From assembly GCF_009697385.1 (NCBI RefSeq), contig NZ_VUNL01000002.1, positions 216,946-280,945 on the forward strand: a stretch of DNA of 64,000 nt, given 5' to 3'. Below, in pieces: positions 46,380 to 55,206 of this stretch. This DNA comes from Wylensekiella montiformis (GTDB taxonomy: Bacteria; Bacillota; Negativicutes; Selenomonadales; Selenomonadaceae). Within the stretch, counting starts at the first letter, position 1. Each line of letters begins with the position of its first letter. Under the pieces are notes generated by a model. The model was not told the origin of the DNA. It did no database searches and saw only the letters and a program-made list of their open reading frames with translations. A program made the position numbers and the translations under genes.

Positions 46380-46408
46380 AGTTTATTCTGGCAGGATCCC
46401 TTTGTCAA
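46380..46408 (-). promoter_or_regulatory. promoter of the esterase-marR operon
   Basis: Perfect TTGACA (46408-46403), 17-base spacer, TAAACT (46385-46380). Confidence 0.7.
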
Positions 46409-46454
46409 TATAAAAATCCCGCTTCGGTACAAAAAAAGTTCGGTCATTTTATGA

Positions 46455-46486
46455 CAAAAACCGCAGCAAAGCCATGCTGCGGTTTT
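46455..46486 (-). terminator. terminator after the ArsB/NhaD transporter gene
   Basis: Perfect 12-bp stem AAAACCGCAGCA / TGCTGCGGTTTT with a six-base loop and a TTTTTG tail. Confidence 0.85.
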
Positions 46487-46533
46487 CCCTCTTTATGAAA
46501 TTCTCCCGTCCTTCAGCAGAACCGGTCAACGGA

Positions 46534-47817
46534 TCAGAGATAACGCACCCAGACGTAAACGCTGGAAATGAGAATGGTAAAGACCATGATTGGAAACGCT
46601 ATTTTCATGAAGCCGAGGAAGGAAATCTGCCGGCCGCGCTGCGCAGCCATGGAGGCAACGACAACATTGGCACTGGCCCCAATCAACGTCCCGTTTCCGC
46701 CAAGGCAGGCGCCGAGTGCCAGCGACCACCACATCGGATCCAGATTCGTCAGACCCATCTGCCCCATATCCTGAATCAACGGAATCAGCGTCGCCACAAA
46801 CGGAATGTTATCGATAAACGCCGAAGCAAACGCACTCATCCACAGGATCAGCATGGCCGTCGCATTGACACTTCCATTGGTCAGACGAATGGCTTCCGCG
46901 GCCAGCATCTTAATTACACCGGTTTCCACCAATGCGCCGACCAGAACGAACAATCCGGCAAAGAAGAAAATCGCCGGCCATTCGATCTTGGAAAGCACCT
47001 TGGCAATCATGGATTCATTGCGCGTATAAGTGATGAGCAGTAGCAGCCCGGCGCCAGACAAGGCCGCCGTTGCCGTTTCCAGTCCCAAATAACCATGAAG
47101 AACAAACAGCGAAATCGTCAGGAAAATGACCAGCAGGCATTTTTTCAGCAGAACTTTGTCTGCAATCTGACTCGCTGCATTGAGCCGCATGACCTTGGCC
47201 TGCAGCTCCGGCTGGGTTTTGAGCTCCCGTCCGTAAATCAGAATCAGCAGTCCCTCCACCGCAACAAAAATCAGCAAAGCTATCCCTGTGAGATTCCATA
47301 CGAAATCCATGAAATTCAAACCAACGGCACTGCCGATCATGATATTGGGCGGGTCGCCGATCAGTGTCGCGGTGCCGCCGATGTTTGAAGCGAGAATCTG
47401 TGAAATCAAATACGGCTTGACATCTACCTTGAGCTGGGCGGTGATGCTGAAGGTGATCGGCACTGTCAGCAGGACGGTCGTCACATTATCCAGCAGGGCC
47501 GAGCAGAACATCGTCAGCGCAGAGAGCGCAACGAGCAGCGCAATCGGGCGCGCCTTCACCTTTTTGGCCGCCCATATCGCCAGAAAATTGAACAATCCGG
47601 TCTCGCTGGTGATATTGACGATAATCATCATCCCCATCAGCAGTCCCAGTGTATTGAAATCAATATGAGAAATCGCTGTCGACTGGCTGATGACGCCAAA
47701 CAAAATCATCAGCATCGCCCCGAATATTCCCACAATCGTACGGTGTACCTTCTCGGAAATGATCAGCGCATAAGCCGCTACAAAGATGACGATGGCAATG
47801 GTTGTGCTATTTAACAA
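46534..47817 (-). CDS. ArsB/NhaD-family transporter
   Basis: A 427-residue polytopic membrane protein of the ion-transporter (IT) superfamily with about 11 TM helices. ASNIGGTATLIGDPPNIMIGSAVGLNF is the signature of this group, and a second copy of the fold has SAFASAFIDNIPFVATLIP and ACLGGNGTLIGASANVV. Arsenite, citrate or Na+/H+ exchange are all possible; the substrate is not decided. The start is TTG at 47817, which follows an overlapping 19-codon frame. Downstream of a small hypothetical gene and glnS. Confidence 0.85.
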   Translation of the reverse strand: MLNSTTIAIVIFVAAYALIISEKVHRTIVGIFGAMLMILFGVISQSTAISHIDFNTLGLLMGMMIIVNITSETGLFNFLAIWAAKKVKARPIALLVALSALTMFCSALLDNVTTVLLTVPITFSITAQLKVDVKPYLISQILASNIGGTATLIGDPPNIMIGSAVGLNFMDFVWNLTGIALLIFVAVEGLLILIYGRELKTQPELQAKVMRLNAASQIADKVLLKKCLLVIFLTISLFVLHGYLGLETATAALSGAGLLLLITYTRNESMIAKVLSKIEWPAIFFFAGLFVLVGALVETGVIKMLAAEAIRLTNGSVNATAMLILWMSAFASAFIDNIPFVATLIPLIQDMGQMGLTNLDPMWWSLALGACLGGNGTLIGASANVVVASMAAQRGRQISFLGFMKIAFPIMVFTILISSVYVWVRYL

Positions 47818-47866
47818 GATCTGTCCACTTCTTTCTTTGTTTCCACCCACGTCGGCATATTCAGGC

Positions 47867-48178
47867 TCATTGGTTTTTCTTGTATTTCGGCGTCAGAATA
47901 ATCTGTTCGCCGTCCCGATGTATCTTAAACGAATACTGCCGTATACCTTCACGGAACAACTCCATTTTCAGCTGAAGAAGGACCTTGCCCAGCGCTTCGG
48001 TCAATTCCGGCGTAAAGCCTGCTCGGGCCAGATCGGCAGGAGGTTCGGGAACAGCCTGCTCACGCCGCTGGCGTTCGGATTCCTTTTCTGCATGAATGAA
48101 CCGGTCTTCCAGAGAGGCTTCTTCCACATAATCCCGGAACATATCTTTATCGGTCAGACCTTTTGGTATCCTGCTCAT
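47867..48178 (-). CDS. small charged protein of unknown function
   Basis: A 103-residue, soluble, highly charged protein. The first half is helical and acidic (DKDMFRDYVEEASLEDRFIHAEKESERQRRE), the second half holds a short beta-like end (YSFKIHRDGEQIILTPKYKK). Start ATG at 48178 two bases after the glnS stop, with AAGAAGGGATAAAT. Probably cotranscribed with glnS and the transporter. No family is recognised. Confidence 0.6.
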   Translation of the reverse strand: MSRIPKGLTDKDMFRDYVEEASLEDRFIHAEKESERQRREQAVPEPPADLARAGFTPELTEALGKVLLQLKMELFREGIRQYSFKIHRDGEQIILTPKYKKNQ

Positions 48179-48180
48179 AT

Positions 48181-49860
48181 TTATCCCTTCTTTTTTTCTT
48201 TCGCCCAGCTGTCCCGCAGGCCGACAACGCGATTGAACACGAGCCGGTCCGGCGTTGTATCCGGATCGACCACAAAGTATCCCGTCCGCAGGAACTGGTA
48301 ATGCGTCCCGGCAGCCGTCAGTCTGACGCTTGGCTCGATGCGCGCATCGTCAATGACCGTAAGAGAATCCTTATTGAGCGCGCCGATGAAATCAGCCGGT
48401 ACATTCCCTTCTTCGTCCGTTTCCAGCAAATAATCATAGAGACGCACCTCTGCCTGAAGCGCCGTCCGGGCGGCGACCCAGTGAATCGTACCTTTGATCT
48501 TCCGGCCGGCAGTGGCCCCGCCTGTCTTGGAATCGAGATCCGCCGTGCAGTGAAGCTCCGTCACATTTCCCTGTGCATCCTTGATCACTTCGTCGCATTT
48601 GATGATATACGCATGCTTGAGCCGGACTTCTCCGCCCGGTTTAAGCCGGAAGAATTTCTTCGGCGGATCCTCCATGAAATCCTCCTGCTCGATCCACAGT
48701 TCACGGGAAAACGGCACGAAACGGCGGCCGCCATGCATCGGATTGTTATCCGCAAGCAAGTATTCTTCCCGATCCTCCGGATAATTCGTAATGACGACTT
48801 TGAGCGGATGGAGCACGGCCATGACGCGGTCCGCATGCTCATTGAGATCGTCGCGGACACAGTGCTCCAGCATGCTGACGTCCACCAGACTGTTGCTCTT
48901 CGCCACGCCGATTTCCTCGCAGAAATTGCGCAGAGATGCCGGCGTATAGCCGCGGCGGCGCAGGCCGGAAATCGTCGGCATGCGCGGATCATCCCAGCCG
49001 CGGACATACCCTTCTTCCACGAGCTGGCGCAGCTTGCGCTTGCTCGTGACGGTATTGGTGAGATTCAGCCGGGCAAATTCGATCTGGCGCGGCCGCGTGG
49101 CCGGATCGAAATCCAGCGCATCGAGCAGCCAGTCATAGAACGGCCGGTGCTCCTCAAACTCCAACGTACAGATGGAATGGGTGATGCCCTCAATGGCGTC
49201 GGACAGCGGGTGCGCAAAATCATACATCGGATAGATGCACCATGTATCGCCTGTGCGGTGATGCTTCACATGCGCAATGCGATAAATGACCGTATCGCGC
49301 ATGACCATATTCGGCGAGGCCATATCGATCTTCGCCCGCAGAACCTTTTCGCCGTCCGCAAATTCCCCGTTTTTCATCCGCTCGAATAAATCGAGATTCT
49401 CCTCTACGCTGCGGTTGCGGCAGGGGCTTTCCTTTCCCGGCTCCGTGAGCGTCCCGCGGTAAGCCCGGATCTCATCGGCCGTAAGATCATCGACATAGGC
49501 CAGCCCCTTGCGAATCAGCTTCACCGCATACGCATAAAGCTGGTCAAAGTAATCCGAAGCATAAAAGCGGCGGTTCCCCCAGCTGAACCCCAGCCAGCGG
49601 ATATCCTCCTGAATGGAATCGACGTATTCCGTATCTTCCTTCGTCGGATTCGTATCATCAAAGCGCAGATTGCAAAGACCATGATTGTACTCCGCCAGTC
49701 CGAAGTTCAGGCAGATGGATTTTGCATGACCGATATGAAGATACCCATTCGGTTCCGGCGGAAACCTCGTATGAATTCCTTCCGTATATTTGCCGTTCTT
49801 CTGATCTTCCTCAATCGCATTCTGAATGAAATTCGCAGCGATCGTTTTGTTCTCTGCCAT
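48181..49860 (-). CDS. glnS: glutaminyl-tRNA synthetase
   Basis: A 559-residue class I synthetase that charges tRNA-Gln directly. [19 protein letters not shown] contains the HIGH motif and the C-terminal part has the anticodon-binding beta barrels; SKRKLRQL near residue 270 is the KMSKS-like element. Direct GlnRS is uncommon in Firmicutes, most of which use GatCAB. ATG at 49860 after AAAGGAG; the 43 codons upstream of it in the open frame are rejected. Confidence 0.95.
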   Translation of the reverse strand: MAENKTIAANFIQNAIEEDQKNGKYTEGIHTRFPPEPNGYLHIGHAKSICLNFGLAEYNHGLCNLRFDDTNPTKEDTEYVDSIQEDIRWLGFSWGNRRFYASDYFDQLYAYAVKLIRKGLAYVDDLTADEIRAYRGTLTEPGKESPCRNRSVEENLDLFERMKNGEFADGEKVLRAKIDMASPNMVMRDTVIYRIAHVKHHRTGDTWCIYPMYDFAHPLSDAIEGITHSICTLEFEEHRPFYDWLLDALDFDPATRPRQIEFARLNLTNTVTSKRKLRQLVEEGYVRGWDDPRMPTISGLRRRGYTPASLRNFCEEIGVAKSNSLVDVSMLEHCVRDDLNEHADRVMAVLHPLKVVITNYPEDREEYLLADNNPMHGGRRFVPFSRELWIEQEDFMEDPPKKFFRLKPGGEVRLKHAYIIKCDEVIKDAQGNVTELHCTADLDSKTGGATAGRKIKGTIHWVAARTALQAEVRLYDYLLETDEEGNVPADFIGALNKDSLTVIDDARIEPSVRLTAAGTHYQFLRTGYFVVDPDTTPDRLVFNRVVGLRDSWAKEKKKG

Positions 49861-49873
49861 CTGATTCTCTCCT

Positions 49874-50674
49874 TTATTCACCGGCACGGTCTTCTTCCGC
49901 GCATTTTCTTCCAATATATTCCCGCAGCCGCCGAATCCCTTCATCCAGCCCCTCCTGCTCCGGCAGGTAACGGATGATGCGGTCAACATAGCCGCGCTCC
50001 ACGATCTTCCGTAGGGTCCAGCTGTAATGAATATCGTAAACCCACATAAGGCGCACTAGTTTACGGTCCCCGTGCGTACGCATCTTCCGATAATCCGCCT
50101 GCTTTCCGGCGGCAAAATCCCGGATGAAATCGGGGCTCACCAGCTGGCTGGCATCCGAACGGATGAAATTCGGCGCTTTGTCCGCTCCCTCAGGAGACAG
50201 ATACGGCGACAGCACCCGATAAATGTCCAGCTTATCCGCATCGCGCAGCAGACGCGCAAACATCAGGGCACGCCCATCCGTCGCGGGTTCGATTTCCTTT
50301 TTGTTGTGATTCCGAATGGCAAAGCGCAGCAGATCAGCATCCTCCGAAGCCAATTCCCCCATATAAGGCATTTCTTCATCCAATACCCGAAGTCCCAGCT
50401 CCGCGTGATCTTCCGACTGCGCATCATTGAACGTCTGATACACCATGTACTGGCGAAACCGCCCGACATCATGGAACAGCCCCATCATCTCCGCCAGTTC
50501 GATATCATGTTCGCTCAGCCGCAAATGACCGGCCAGTTCACGGGCGATCGCCGTGACATAGCCCGTATGCGTTTTCTTGATGCGGATCCCCTGCATGACC
50601 GCCTCATCATCGGTATCAAAGCGTTTCATATACGCATCCATCCAGGTATGCATTTTCTTCAGCAAAAGTCTCAA
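49874..50674 (-). CDS. HD-domain phosphohydrolase
   Basis: A 266-residue metal-dependent phosphohydrolase. The HD pair [11 protein letters not shown], then [13 protein letters not shown] and [12 protein letters not shown] are visible. The C-terminal 60 residues are helical. Nucleotide specificity is unknown. TTG start at 50674 with a weak AAGG eight bases upstream. Upstream of glnS with a gap of 13 bases, so cotranscription is possible. Confidence 0.85.
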   Translation of the reverse strand: MRLLLKKMHTWMDAYMKRFDTDDEAVMQGIRIKKTHTGYVTAIARELAGHLRLSEHDIELAEMMGLFHDVGRFRQYMVYQTFNDAQSEDHAELGLRVLDEEMPYMGELASEDADLLRFAIRNHNKKEIEPATDGRALMFARLLRDADKLDIYRVLSPYLSPEGADKAPNFIRSDASQLVSPDFIRDFAAGKQADYRKMRTHGDRKLVRLMWVYDIHYSWTLRKIVERGYVDRIIRYLPEQEGLDEGIRRLREYIGRKCAEEDRAGE

Positions 50675-50754
50675 TTTACAGCCTTCTTTTCTCCAGACTA
50701 CACGAAGTTATTATACTACGAAGCGAATTGTCACGCAATATCGCATCACCGCGT

Positions 50755-51270
50755 TTACTCCTCAGCCAGAATGCCAAGTTCATCGAGTTCCCGGCGGATA
50801 ATCTGCAGCGTCTCTTCGTCAGGCACGCGAACCGTATGCAGGTGCGTACCTCCTGTGATAATCAAAAGAGGATTGGCCTGACACTTCTTCATTTTGGACA
50901 GGAAGTTCCGGATATCCCGTCGGCTTTCGAGCAGGAGATCTCCGCGGATCGGTCCGTAAACAGGATGCTCGACAATCACATCCAGCACAGCTCCGCCATT
51001 ATCGATGATAGCCATAAGCTCGGCTTCCATCGCCGCGGCATCATGACGGCATACCAGCGTGCCGAGCATACTTTCCTTATGCCCGCTCGGAAGAACATAA
51101 CCCCGCGGCGTAGCGAAAATCTGCGCGCCCTGCGCCCTCAAAATACTGATGTCTCCGACAATGATCTGCCGGCTGACCGAAAATTCCCGGGATAATTTCG
51201 TCCCCGTTACTGGCTGATCACTTTGCTGCAGGCGCGCCAGCAACTTTTCTCTTCGTTCCTCCGTATTCAT
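50755..51270 (-). CDS. niaR: NiaR-type transcriptional repressor (HTH + 3H domain)
   Basis: A 171-residue regulator. An N-terminal helix-turn-helix (LSREFSVSRQIIVGDISILRA, residues 27-47) is followed by a 3H domain with three His around RHDAAA, EHPVYG and THLHTVR, the nickel/nicotinate-binding part in TM1602. In Firmicutes this repressor turns off NAD synthesis or niacin uptake genes in response to nicotinate. Start ATG at 51270 after CGGGAGGCAC; the longer frame overlaps the tRNA genes and is rejected. No NAD genes are near. Confidence 0.9.
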   Translation of the reverse strand: MNTEERREKLLARLQQSDQPVTGTKLSREFSVSRQIIVGDISILRAQGAQIFATPRGYVLPSGHKESMLGTLVCRHDAAAMEAELMAIIDNGGAVLDVIVEHPVYGPIRGDLLLESRRDIRNFLSKMKKCQANPLLIITGGTHLHTVRVPDEETLQIIRRELDELGILAEE

Positions 51271-51295
51271 GTGCCTCCCGCCTTTCTCTATAGCG

Positions 51296-51318
51296 AAAAA
51301 GGCTGCCTTTCGGCAGCC
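51296..51318 (-). terminator. terminator after tRNA-Val
   Basis: Stem GGCTGCC / GGCAGCC with a four-base loop and a five-T tail on the minus strand. Confidence 0.88.
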
Positions 51319-51329
51319 TCTATATACAA

Positions 51330-51405
51330 TGGTGGGCGATAACAGGATCGAACTGCTGACATCTTGCTTGTAAGGCAAGCGCTCTCCCAGCTGAGCTAAT
51401 CGCCC
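51330..51405 (-). tRNA. tRNA-Val (anticodon UAC)
   Basis: 76 bases including CCA. Acceptor GGGCGAT/ATCGCCC with A discriminator; anticodon arm CTTGC-CTTACAA-GCAAG gives TAC; T arm TCAGCAG-TTCGATC type. Third gene of a three-tRNA cluster. Confidence 0.94.
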
Positions 51406-51410
51406 GAAAA

Positions 51411-51485
51411 TGGTGACGCGTATGGGATTCGAACCCATGAAGCCGCCGTGAAAGGGCGGTGTCTTAACCACTTGACCAACGCGCC
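51411..51485 (-). tRNA. tRNA-Glu (anticodon UUC)
   Basis: 75 bases including CCA. Acceptor GGCGCGT/ACGCGTC with one G-T pair, anticodon arm CCGCC-CTTTCAC-GGCGG giving TTC, T arm ATGGG-TTCGAAT-CCCAT. Middle gene of the cluster. Confidence 0.94.
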
Positions 51486-51487
51486 AT

Positions 51488-51563
51488 TGGCTCCTCGAGC
51501 AGGATTCGAACCTGCGACAGCCTGATTAACAGTCAGGTGCTCTACCGGCTGAGCTATCGAGGA
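51488..51563 (-). tRNA. tRNA-Asn (anticodon GUU)
   Basis: 76 bases including CCA. Acceptor TCCTCGA/TCGAGGA with G discriminator, anticodon arm CTGAC-TGTTAAT-... giving GTT, T arm GCAGG-TTCGAAT-CCTGC. First gene of the cluster. Confidence 0.94.
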
Positions 51564-51596
51564 ATAGCATCGGATGCGTTTGCATCGACAAAAGCT

Positions 51597-51625
51597 ATTA
51601 TACGGGATTTCCCATGATAATGCAA
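51597..51625 (-). promoter_or_regulatory. promoter of the tRNA-Asn-Glu-Val cluster
   Basis: TTGCAT (51625-51620), 17-base spacer, perfect TATAAT (51602-51597) on the minus strand. Confidence 0.85.
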
Positions 51626-51649
51626 GCTTTTTTTCGCGCAGGAATCTTC

Positions 51650-52150
51650 TTAATGGCTGCGGTCGCGGCGGATGTCCTCAGCGATAAGTTCTTCGAGCCT
51701 CCCGATTGTCATATCCTGCTCCGAGTAAACAGTCAGGCCATGTTTTATCAGCAGTGCCGCCGCTACGCCCTGTCCCTTGATCTTTTTCCCGTCAAAATGG
51801 CCGCTATGGATCTGGCGCACGCCGCAGGACGGGCTTCCTTCCTTCAGGATCGCCACTCTGGCATGGTAAGCCATGGCGATCTTCAAAATTTTATCCGCCC
51901 CGGTCAGAAGATACTGCGTCGTATCCATCCCATTCAGGTCCGTGACTGACGCCCGGCCGGACAAAACCTTCCGGCCGTTCCCTCCCTGAATTTCCATTGG
52001 CGGGCGCGGCACCGGCATCCGGGCAAAGCATTCCGGACAAACCGCCAGAAAGCGTCCTCTATCGTTGTATTTCAGCAGCAAATCATGGGTATTGGTGTCA
52101 CCGTTGTATTTTACTTTGTGCCCAAGCAGACAGGCACTTACCAGAATCAT
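51650..52150 (-). CDS. DUF523 family protein
   Basis: A 166-residue DUF523 protein. The N-terminal block is LVSACLLGHKVKYNGDTN, followed by LAVCPECFARMPVPRPPMEI and the C-terminal KEGSPSCGV. Two Cys-containing motifs at C-P-E-C and SPSCG are typical and could bind a cluster. A few DUF523 proteins act in tRNA thiolation-related chemistry, but I do not assign a function here. ATG at 52150; GTG three codons upstream overlaps its ribosome site. Confidence 0.88.
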   Translation of the reverse strand: MILVSACLLGHKVKYNGDTNTHDLLLKYNDRGRFLAVCPECFARMPVPRPPMEIQGGNGRKVLSGRASVTDLNGMDTTQYLLTGADKILKIAMAYHARVAILKEGSPSCGVRQIHSGHFDGKKIKGQGVAAALLIKHGLTVYSEQDMTIGRLEELIAEDIRRDRSH

Positions 52151-52725
52151 CTTTTCCACCTCTTCCTGTCGCTAAATGGATGAACCTGCACGCCAAGGAG
52201 CCGCGCCAGCCCTTCCAAGCTGTCGGCAGCCAGTTCGCGCCCCGCGCAAAGCGGGATCGCGGCGCAGGTGCGCGCATCATCCAGCGCATTGTGATGATGA
52301 AAGTCAATATGCAGAAAATCGCCGACGGTATTCAGCTTGTGATCCGTCAGATTCGGCCAGGCTTTTCGCGAAATCGCCACAGTATCGCAATAGGAAAACC
52401 GGGGGAACGGCAGCCCCGCACCCGCCAGGCAGGAAGCGAGTACGCTCATATCAAAGCGCGCGTTGTGCGCTACCACCACACGCCCCTCAAGGCGCGCACA
52501 CAGCTCCGGCCAGACAGAAGAAAACACGGGCGCATCGGCCGTATCCTCGCGCGTGATGCCATGGATCTGAACATTGAACCAGTTGTACCGGTTGCCCGGC
52601 GGCTGAATCAATGTATAGTATGAATCATAAAGCCTGCCGCCGCGCACCTCAACTACCGCCACACTGCAGGCCGAATCACGCGCCGACGTCGCTGTCTCAA
52701 AGTCAATGGCCATAAAATTCATCAT
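52147..52725 (-). CDS. DEDDh 3'-5' exonuclease (DNA polymerase III epsilon-like)
   Basis: A 192-residue exonuclease domain protein. The DEDDh residues are seen as DFETA (residues 7-11), HNARFD and HNALDDA. It is a stand-alone epsilon-type domain, possibly for proofreading or RNA turnover. The ATG at 52725 lies 13 bases after AGGGAG, so the start is not firm; the second ATG follows directly and a third lies four codons in. Overlaps the DUF523 start by four bases. Confidence 0.88.
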   Translation of the reverse strand: MMNFMAIDFETATSARDSACSVAVVEVRGGRLYDSYYTLIQPPGNRYNWFNVQIHGITREDTADAPVFSSVWPELCARLEGRVVVAHNARFDMSVLASCLAGAGLPFPRFSYCDTVAISRKAWPNLTDHKLNTVGDFLHIDFHHHNALDDARTCAAIPLCAGRELAADSLEGLARLLGVQVHPFSDRKRWKR

Positions 52726-52751
52726 AAATAAAAATTTACTCCCTCTGAATC

Positions 52752-52911
52752 CAGTCAAACTTATCCAAGGCTTTAGAGGCGCTTGTCTCCCGCCTGAAGA
52801 GGCAAGAGCTTTAGCGACCCTTAGCATCGGATAAATCGGATTCTATCCGCACGAACGGATAAATCCGCCCCGGCCTGTACGGCCGGGACGGATTCTCCGC
52901 TTCTCTACTTT
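52752..52911. repeat. complex intergenic element with hairpins and a repeat core
   Basis: The 186 bases between the exonuclease and nfnB hold several inverted repeats: TCCGTCCCGGCC / GGCCGGGGCGGA (52864-52893) and GGATAAA copies flanking ATCCGCACGAACGGAT (52845-52860). The string TTAGCATCGGATAAA at 52821-52835 matches the right arm of the hairpin after tRNA-Gln. The first hairpin may terminate the nfn genes on the minus strand. Confidence 0.5.
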
Positions 52912-54321
52912 TTATCCATTCTTTTTTTTCTTTTTCAGATATTCGTCGATGGCCGCAGCCGCTTTTCGTCCGGCGCCCATCGCCAAAATAACGGTAGCAG
53001 CGCCCGTCACAATATCCCCGCCGGCAAACACTCCGGGCTTGGAGGTCGCACAGGTCTCCTCATCCGCCTCGATGTTGCCCCGCTTCGTCGTGGCAAGGCC
53101 GGGCGTCGTATGCGCGATGATCGGATTCGGCCCGGTACCGATCGAAACGATAACCGTATCCACTTCCAGATCAAATTCCGATCCGGCTACAGGAATCGGA
53201 CGGCGGCGTCCGGAATCATCCGGTTCACCCAATTCCATGCGGATGCACTTCATGCCTTTGACCCAGCCGTTCTCGTCGCCAAGAATTTCCACCGGATTGG
53301 TGAGCAGACGGAAATCAATGCCCTCCTCTTTGGCATGCCCCACTTCCTCCTGACGGGCAGGAAGCTCCGCCTCACTGCGGCGATACACGATATAGACATG
53401 CTCTGCCCCCAGGCGCAGAGCCGTACGAGCCGCATCCATGGCCACATTGCCGCCGCCGATAACGGCAACGTTCCTTCCCGTTTTGATCGGCGTGGCATAA
53501 TCCGGAAAACGATACGCCTTCATAAGATTGCAGCGCGTCAAAAACTCATTGGCGGAATAAACGCCGTTCAGGCTCTCGCCCGGGATCCCCTGAAAACGCG
53601 GCAGACCGGCGCCTGTGCCGATAAATACAGCATCAAAGCCTTCTTCTTCCATGAGCTCGTCTACGGTAAACAAACGGCCGGCCACCGAATTCAGTTCAAA
53701 GCGGACGCCGAGCTTCTCGATGTTTTCGATTTCCCGGCGAACTACCTTTTCCTTGGGCAGACGAAACTCAGGAATGCCATAGGAAAGAACGCCGCCTGCC
53801 TTATGCAGCGCTTCAAAAACCGTAACCCGATAGCCTTTTCTGGCCAGATCGCCGGCACAGGAAAGGCCCGACGGCCCGGAGCCGATGACGGCCACCTTGC
53901 AGGCATCCGCAGCAAACTCAACAGGCTGGACCTCTTTCTGCTTCGCCATATACGTATCTGCAGCAAAACGCTCCAGACGGCCAATACCTACCGCCTCACC
54001 TTTTTTCGCAAGAATACAGTATTTCTCACACTGGTTTTCCTGTGGGCAAACCCGGCCGCAGACTGCGGGAAGCGCATTGGACTCCTTGATCTTCTCGATT
54101 GCTCCGTCGAAATCGCGTGCTTTGATTTTCTCAATAAATTCCGGAATATCCACGGATACCGGACAGCCCTTGCGGCACTGCGGAACCTTGCAATGCAGGC
54201 ACCGTTCTGCCTCTGCGACCGCCGTTTCCTCATCATAGCCAAGTGCCACTTCCTCAAAGTTTTTGGCACGGGTCTTCGGATCCTGTACCGGCATCTCATG
54301 TTTTTTCAAAGAAAGAGCCAT
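52912..54321 (-). CDS. nfnB: NfnB / glutamate-synthase-small-chain-type flavoprotein
   Basis: A 469-residue FAD protein with N-terminal [4Fe-4S] ligands (CLHCKVPQCRKGCP at 42-55 and CGRVCPQENQCEKYC near 90-104), FAD-binding VAVIGSGPSGLSCAGDLARKG and NADPH-binding VAVIGGGNVAMDAAR. It matches NADPH-dependent glutamate synthase small chain and the NfnB subunit equally well. The gene is directly preceded by an NfnA-type gene, so the NfnAB transhydrogenase reading is preferred: reduced ferredoxin and NADH with NADP+. No gltB large chain is in the window. Confidence 0.82.
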   Translation of the reverse strand: MALSLKKHEMPVQDPKTRAKNFEEVALGYDEETAVAEAERCLHCKVPQCRKGCPVSVDIPEFIEKIKARDFDGAIEKIKESNALPAVCGRVCPQENQCEKYCILAKKGEAVGIGRLERFAADTYMAKQKEVQPVEFAADACKVAVIGSGPSGLSCAGDLARKGYRVTVFEALHKAGGVLSYGIPEFRLPKEKVVRREIENIEKLGVRFELNSVAGRLFTVDELMEEEGFDAVFIGTGAGLPRFQGIPGESLNGVYSANEFLTRCNLMKAYRFPDYATPIKTGRNVAVIGGGNVAMDAARTALRLGAEHVYIVYRRSEAELPARQEEVGHAKEEGIDFRLLTNPVEILGDENGWVKGMKCIRMELGEPDDSGRRRPIPVAGSEFDLEVDTVIVSIGTGPNPIIAHTTPGLATTKRGNIEADEETCATSKPGVFAGGDIVTGAATVILAMGAGRKAAAAIDEYLKKKKKNG

Positions 54322-55166
54322 TATTTCTTACCTCCCAGTCCGATGCGGCAAACGTGATCTTTTTCTTCGGCTTCCATATCGCGGTACATGCGCTGACGAC
54401 TCATAAGCCCCCGGAAGTCTACCAAATGGCCGTCAAACTCCGGTCCGTCGACGCAGGCAAACTTTGTCTCATCGCCGACGGTCACACGGCAGCCGCCGCA
54501 CATTCCAGTGCCGTCCACCATGATGGGATTCAAGCTGACCACCGTATGAATCCCGTATTCCCGCGTGGCATCCGCTACGCTCTTCATCATGATAACCGGA
54601 CCGATCGCCGTGATCTGAGCGATTTTCTCGCCGCGGTCCACCAGCTCCTGCACGGCATAAGTAACAAAGCCTTTAATCCCCCGCGAACCATCATCGGTAG
54701 TCACGAGGATCTCATCCGTGACTTCCTTCATTTCCTTTTCCATGATGAGGATGTCCTTTGTCTTGGCTCCCATGATCGCGATGACCTTGTTGCCCGCTTC
54801 TTTCATTGCGCGGGCAATAGGGAACGTCGGCGCGACGCCGATGCCGCCGCCGACAACGACAACAGTCCCGTCAAATTTCTGAATCTCCGAAGGACGGCCG
54901 AGCGGACCGACAAAATCCAGAATGGCATCCCCTTCATTCAGCGCAGCCAGTTCCATAGTCGATGCGCCGATCACCTGAAATACGATATTGATTCTTCCCG
55001 TCTGACGATCAAAATTGGCGATCGTCAGCGGAATACGCTCTCCCTTTTCATCCACACGCAGGACGATGAACTGTCCTGCCTGCGCTTTTCTGGCCACGCG
55101 CGGCGCGTCAATGTCCATTGAAAAGACATTCGGCGAAAGTTCCTCTTTCTTCAGGATCTTAAACAT
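54321..55166 (-). CDS. nfnA: NfnA / sulfide-dehydrogenase-type FAD/[2Fe-2S] subunit
   Basis: A 281-residue ferredoxin-NADP reductase fold, the small subunit type of NfnAB. FAD binding lies in RIPLTIANFD, NAD binding in VVVGGGIGVAPTFPIARAM, and the [2Fe-2S] ligands in DGTGMCGGCRV with CVDGPEF. The stop overlaps the nfnB start (TAATG), so a complex is expected. ATG at 55166 after AAAGGGAGAGTGAATCC. It also resembles the PyrK subunit of dihydroorotate dehydrogenase, but no pyrD is present. Forms one unit with metF. Confidence 0.83.
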   Translation of the reverse strand: MFKILKKEELSPNVFSMDIDAPRVARKAQAGQFIVLRVDEKGERIPLTIANFDRQTGRINIVFQVIGASTMELAALNEGDAILDFVGPLGRPSEIQKFDGTVVVVGGGIGVAPTFPIARAMKEAGNKVIAIMGAKTKDILIMEKEMKEVTDEILVTTDDGSRGIKGFVTYAVQELVDRGEKIAQITAIGPVIMMKSVADATREYGIHTVVSLNPIMVDGTGMCGGCRVTVGDETKFACVDGPEFDGHLVDFRGLMSRQRMYRDMEAEEKDHVCRIGLGGKK

Positions 55167-55206
55167 GGATTCACTCTCCCTTTTACTACACAGAAATGCA
55201 GACCGG

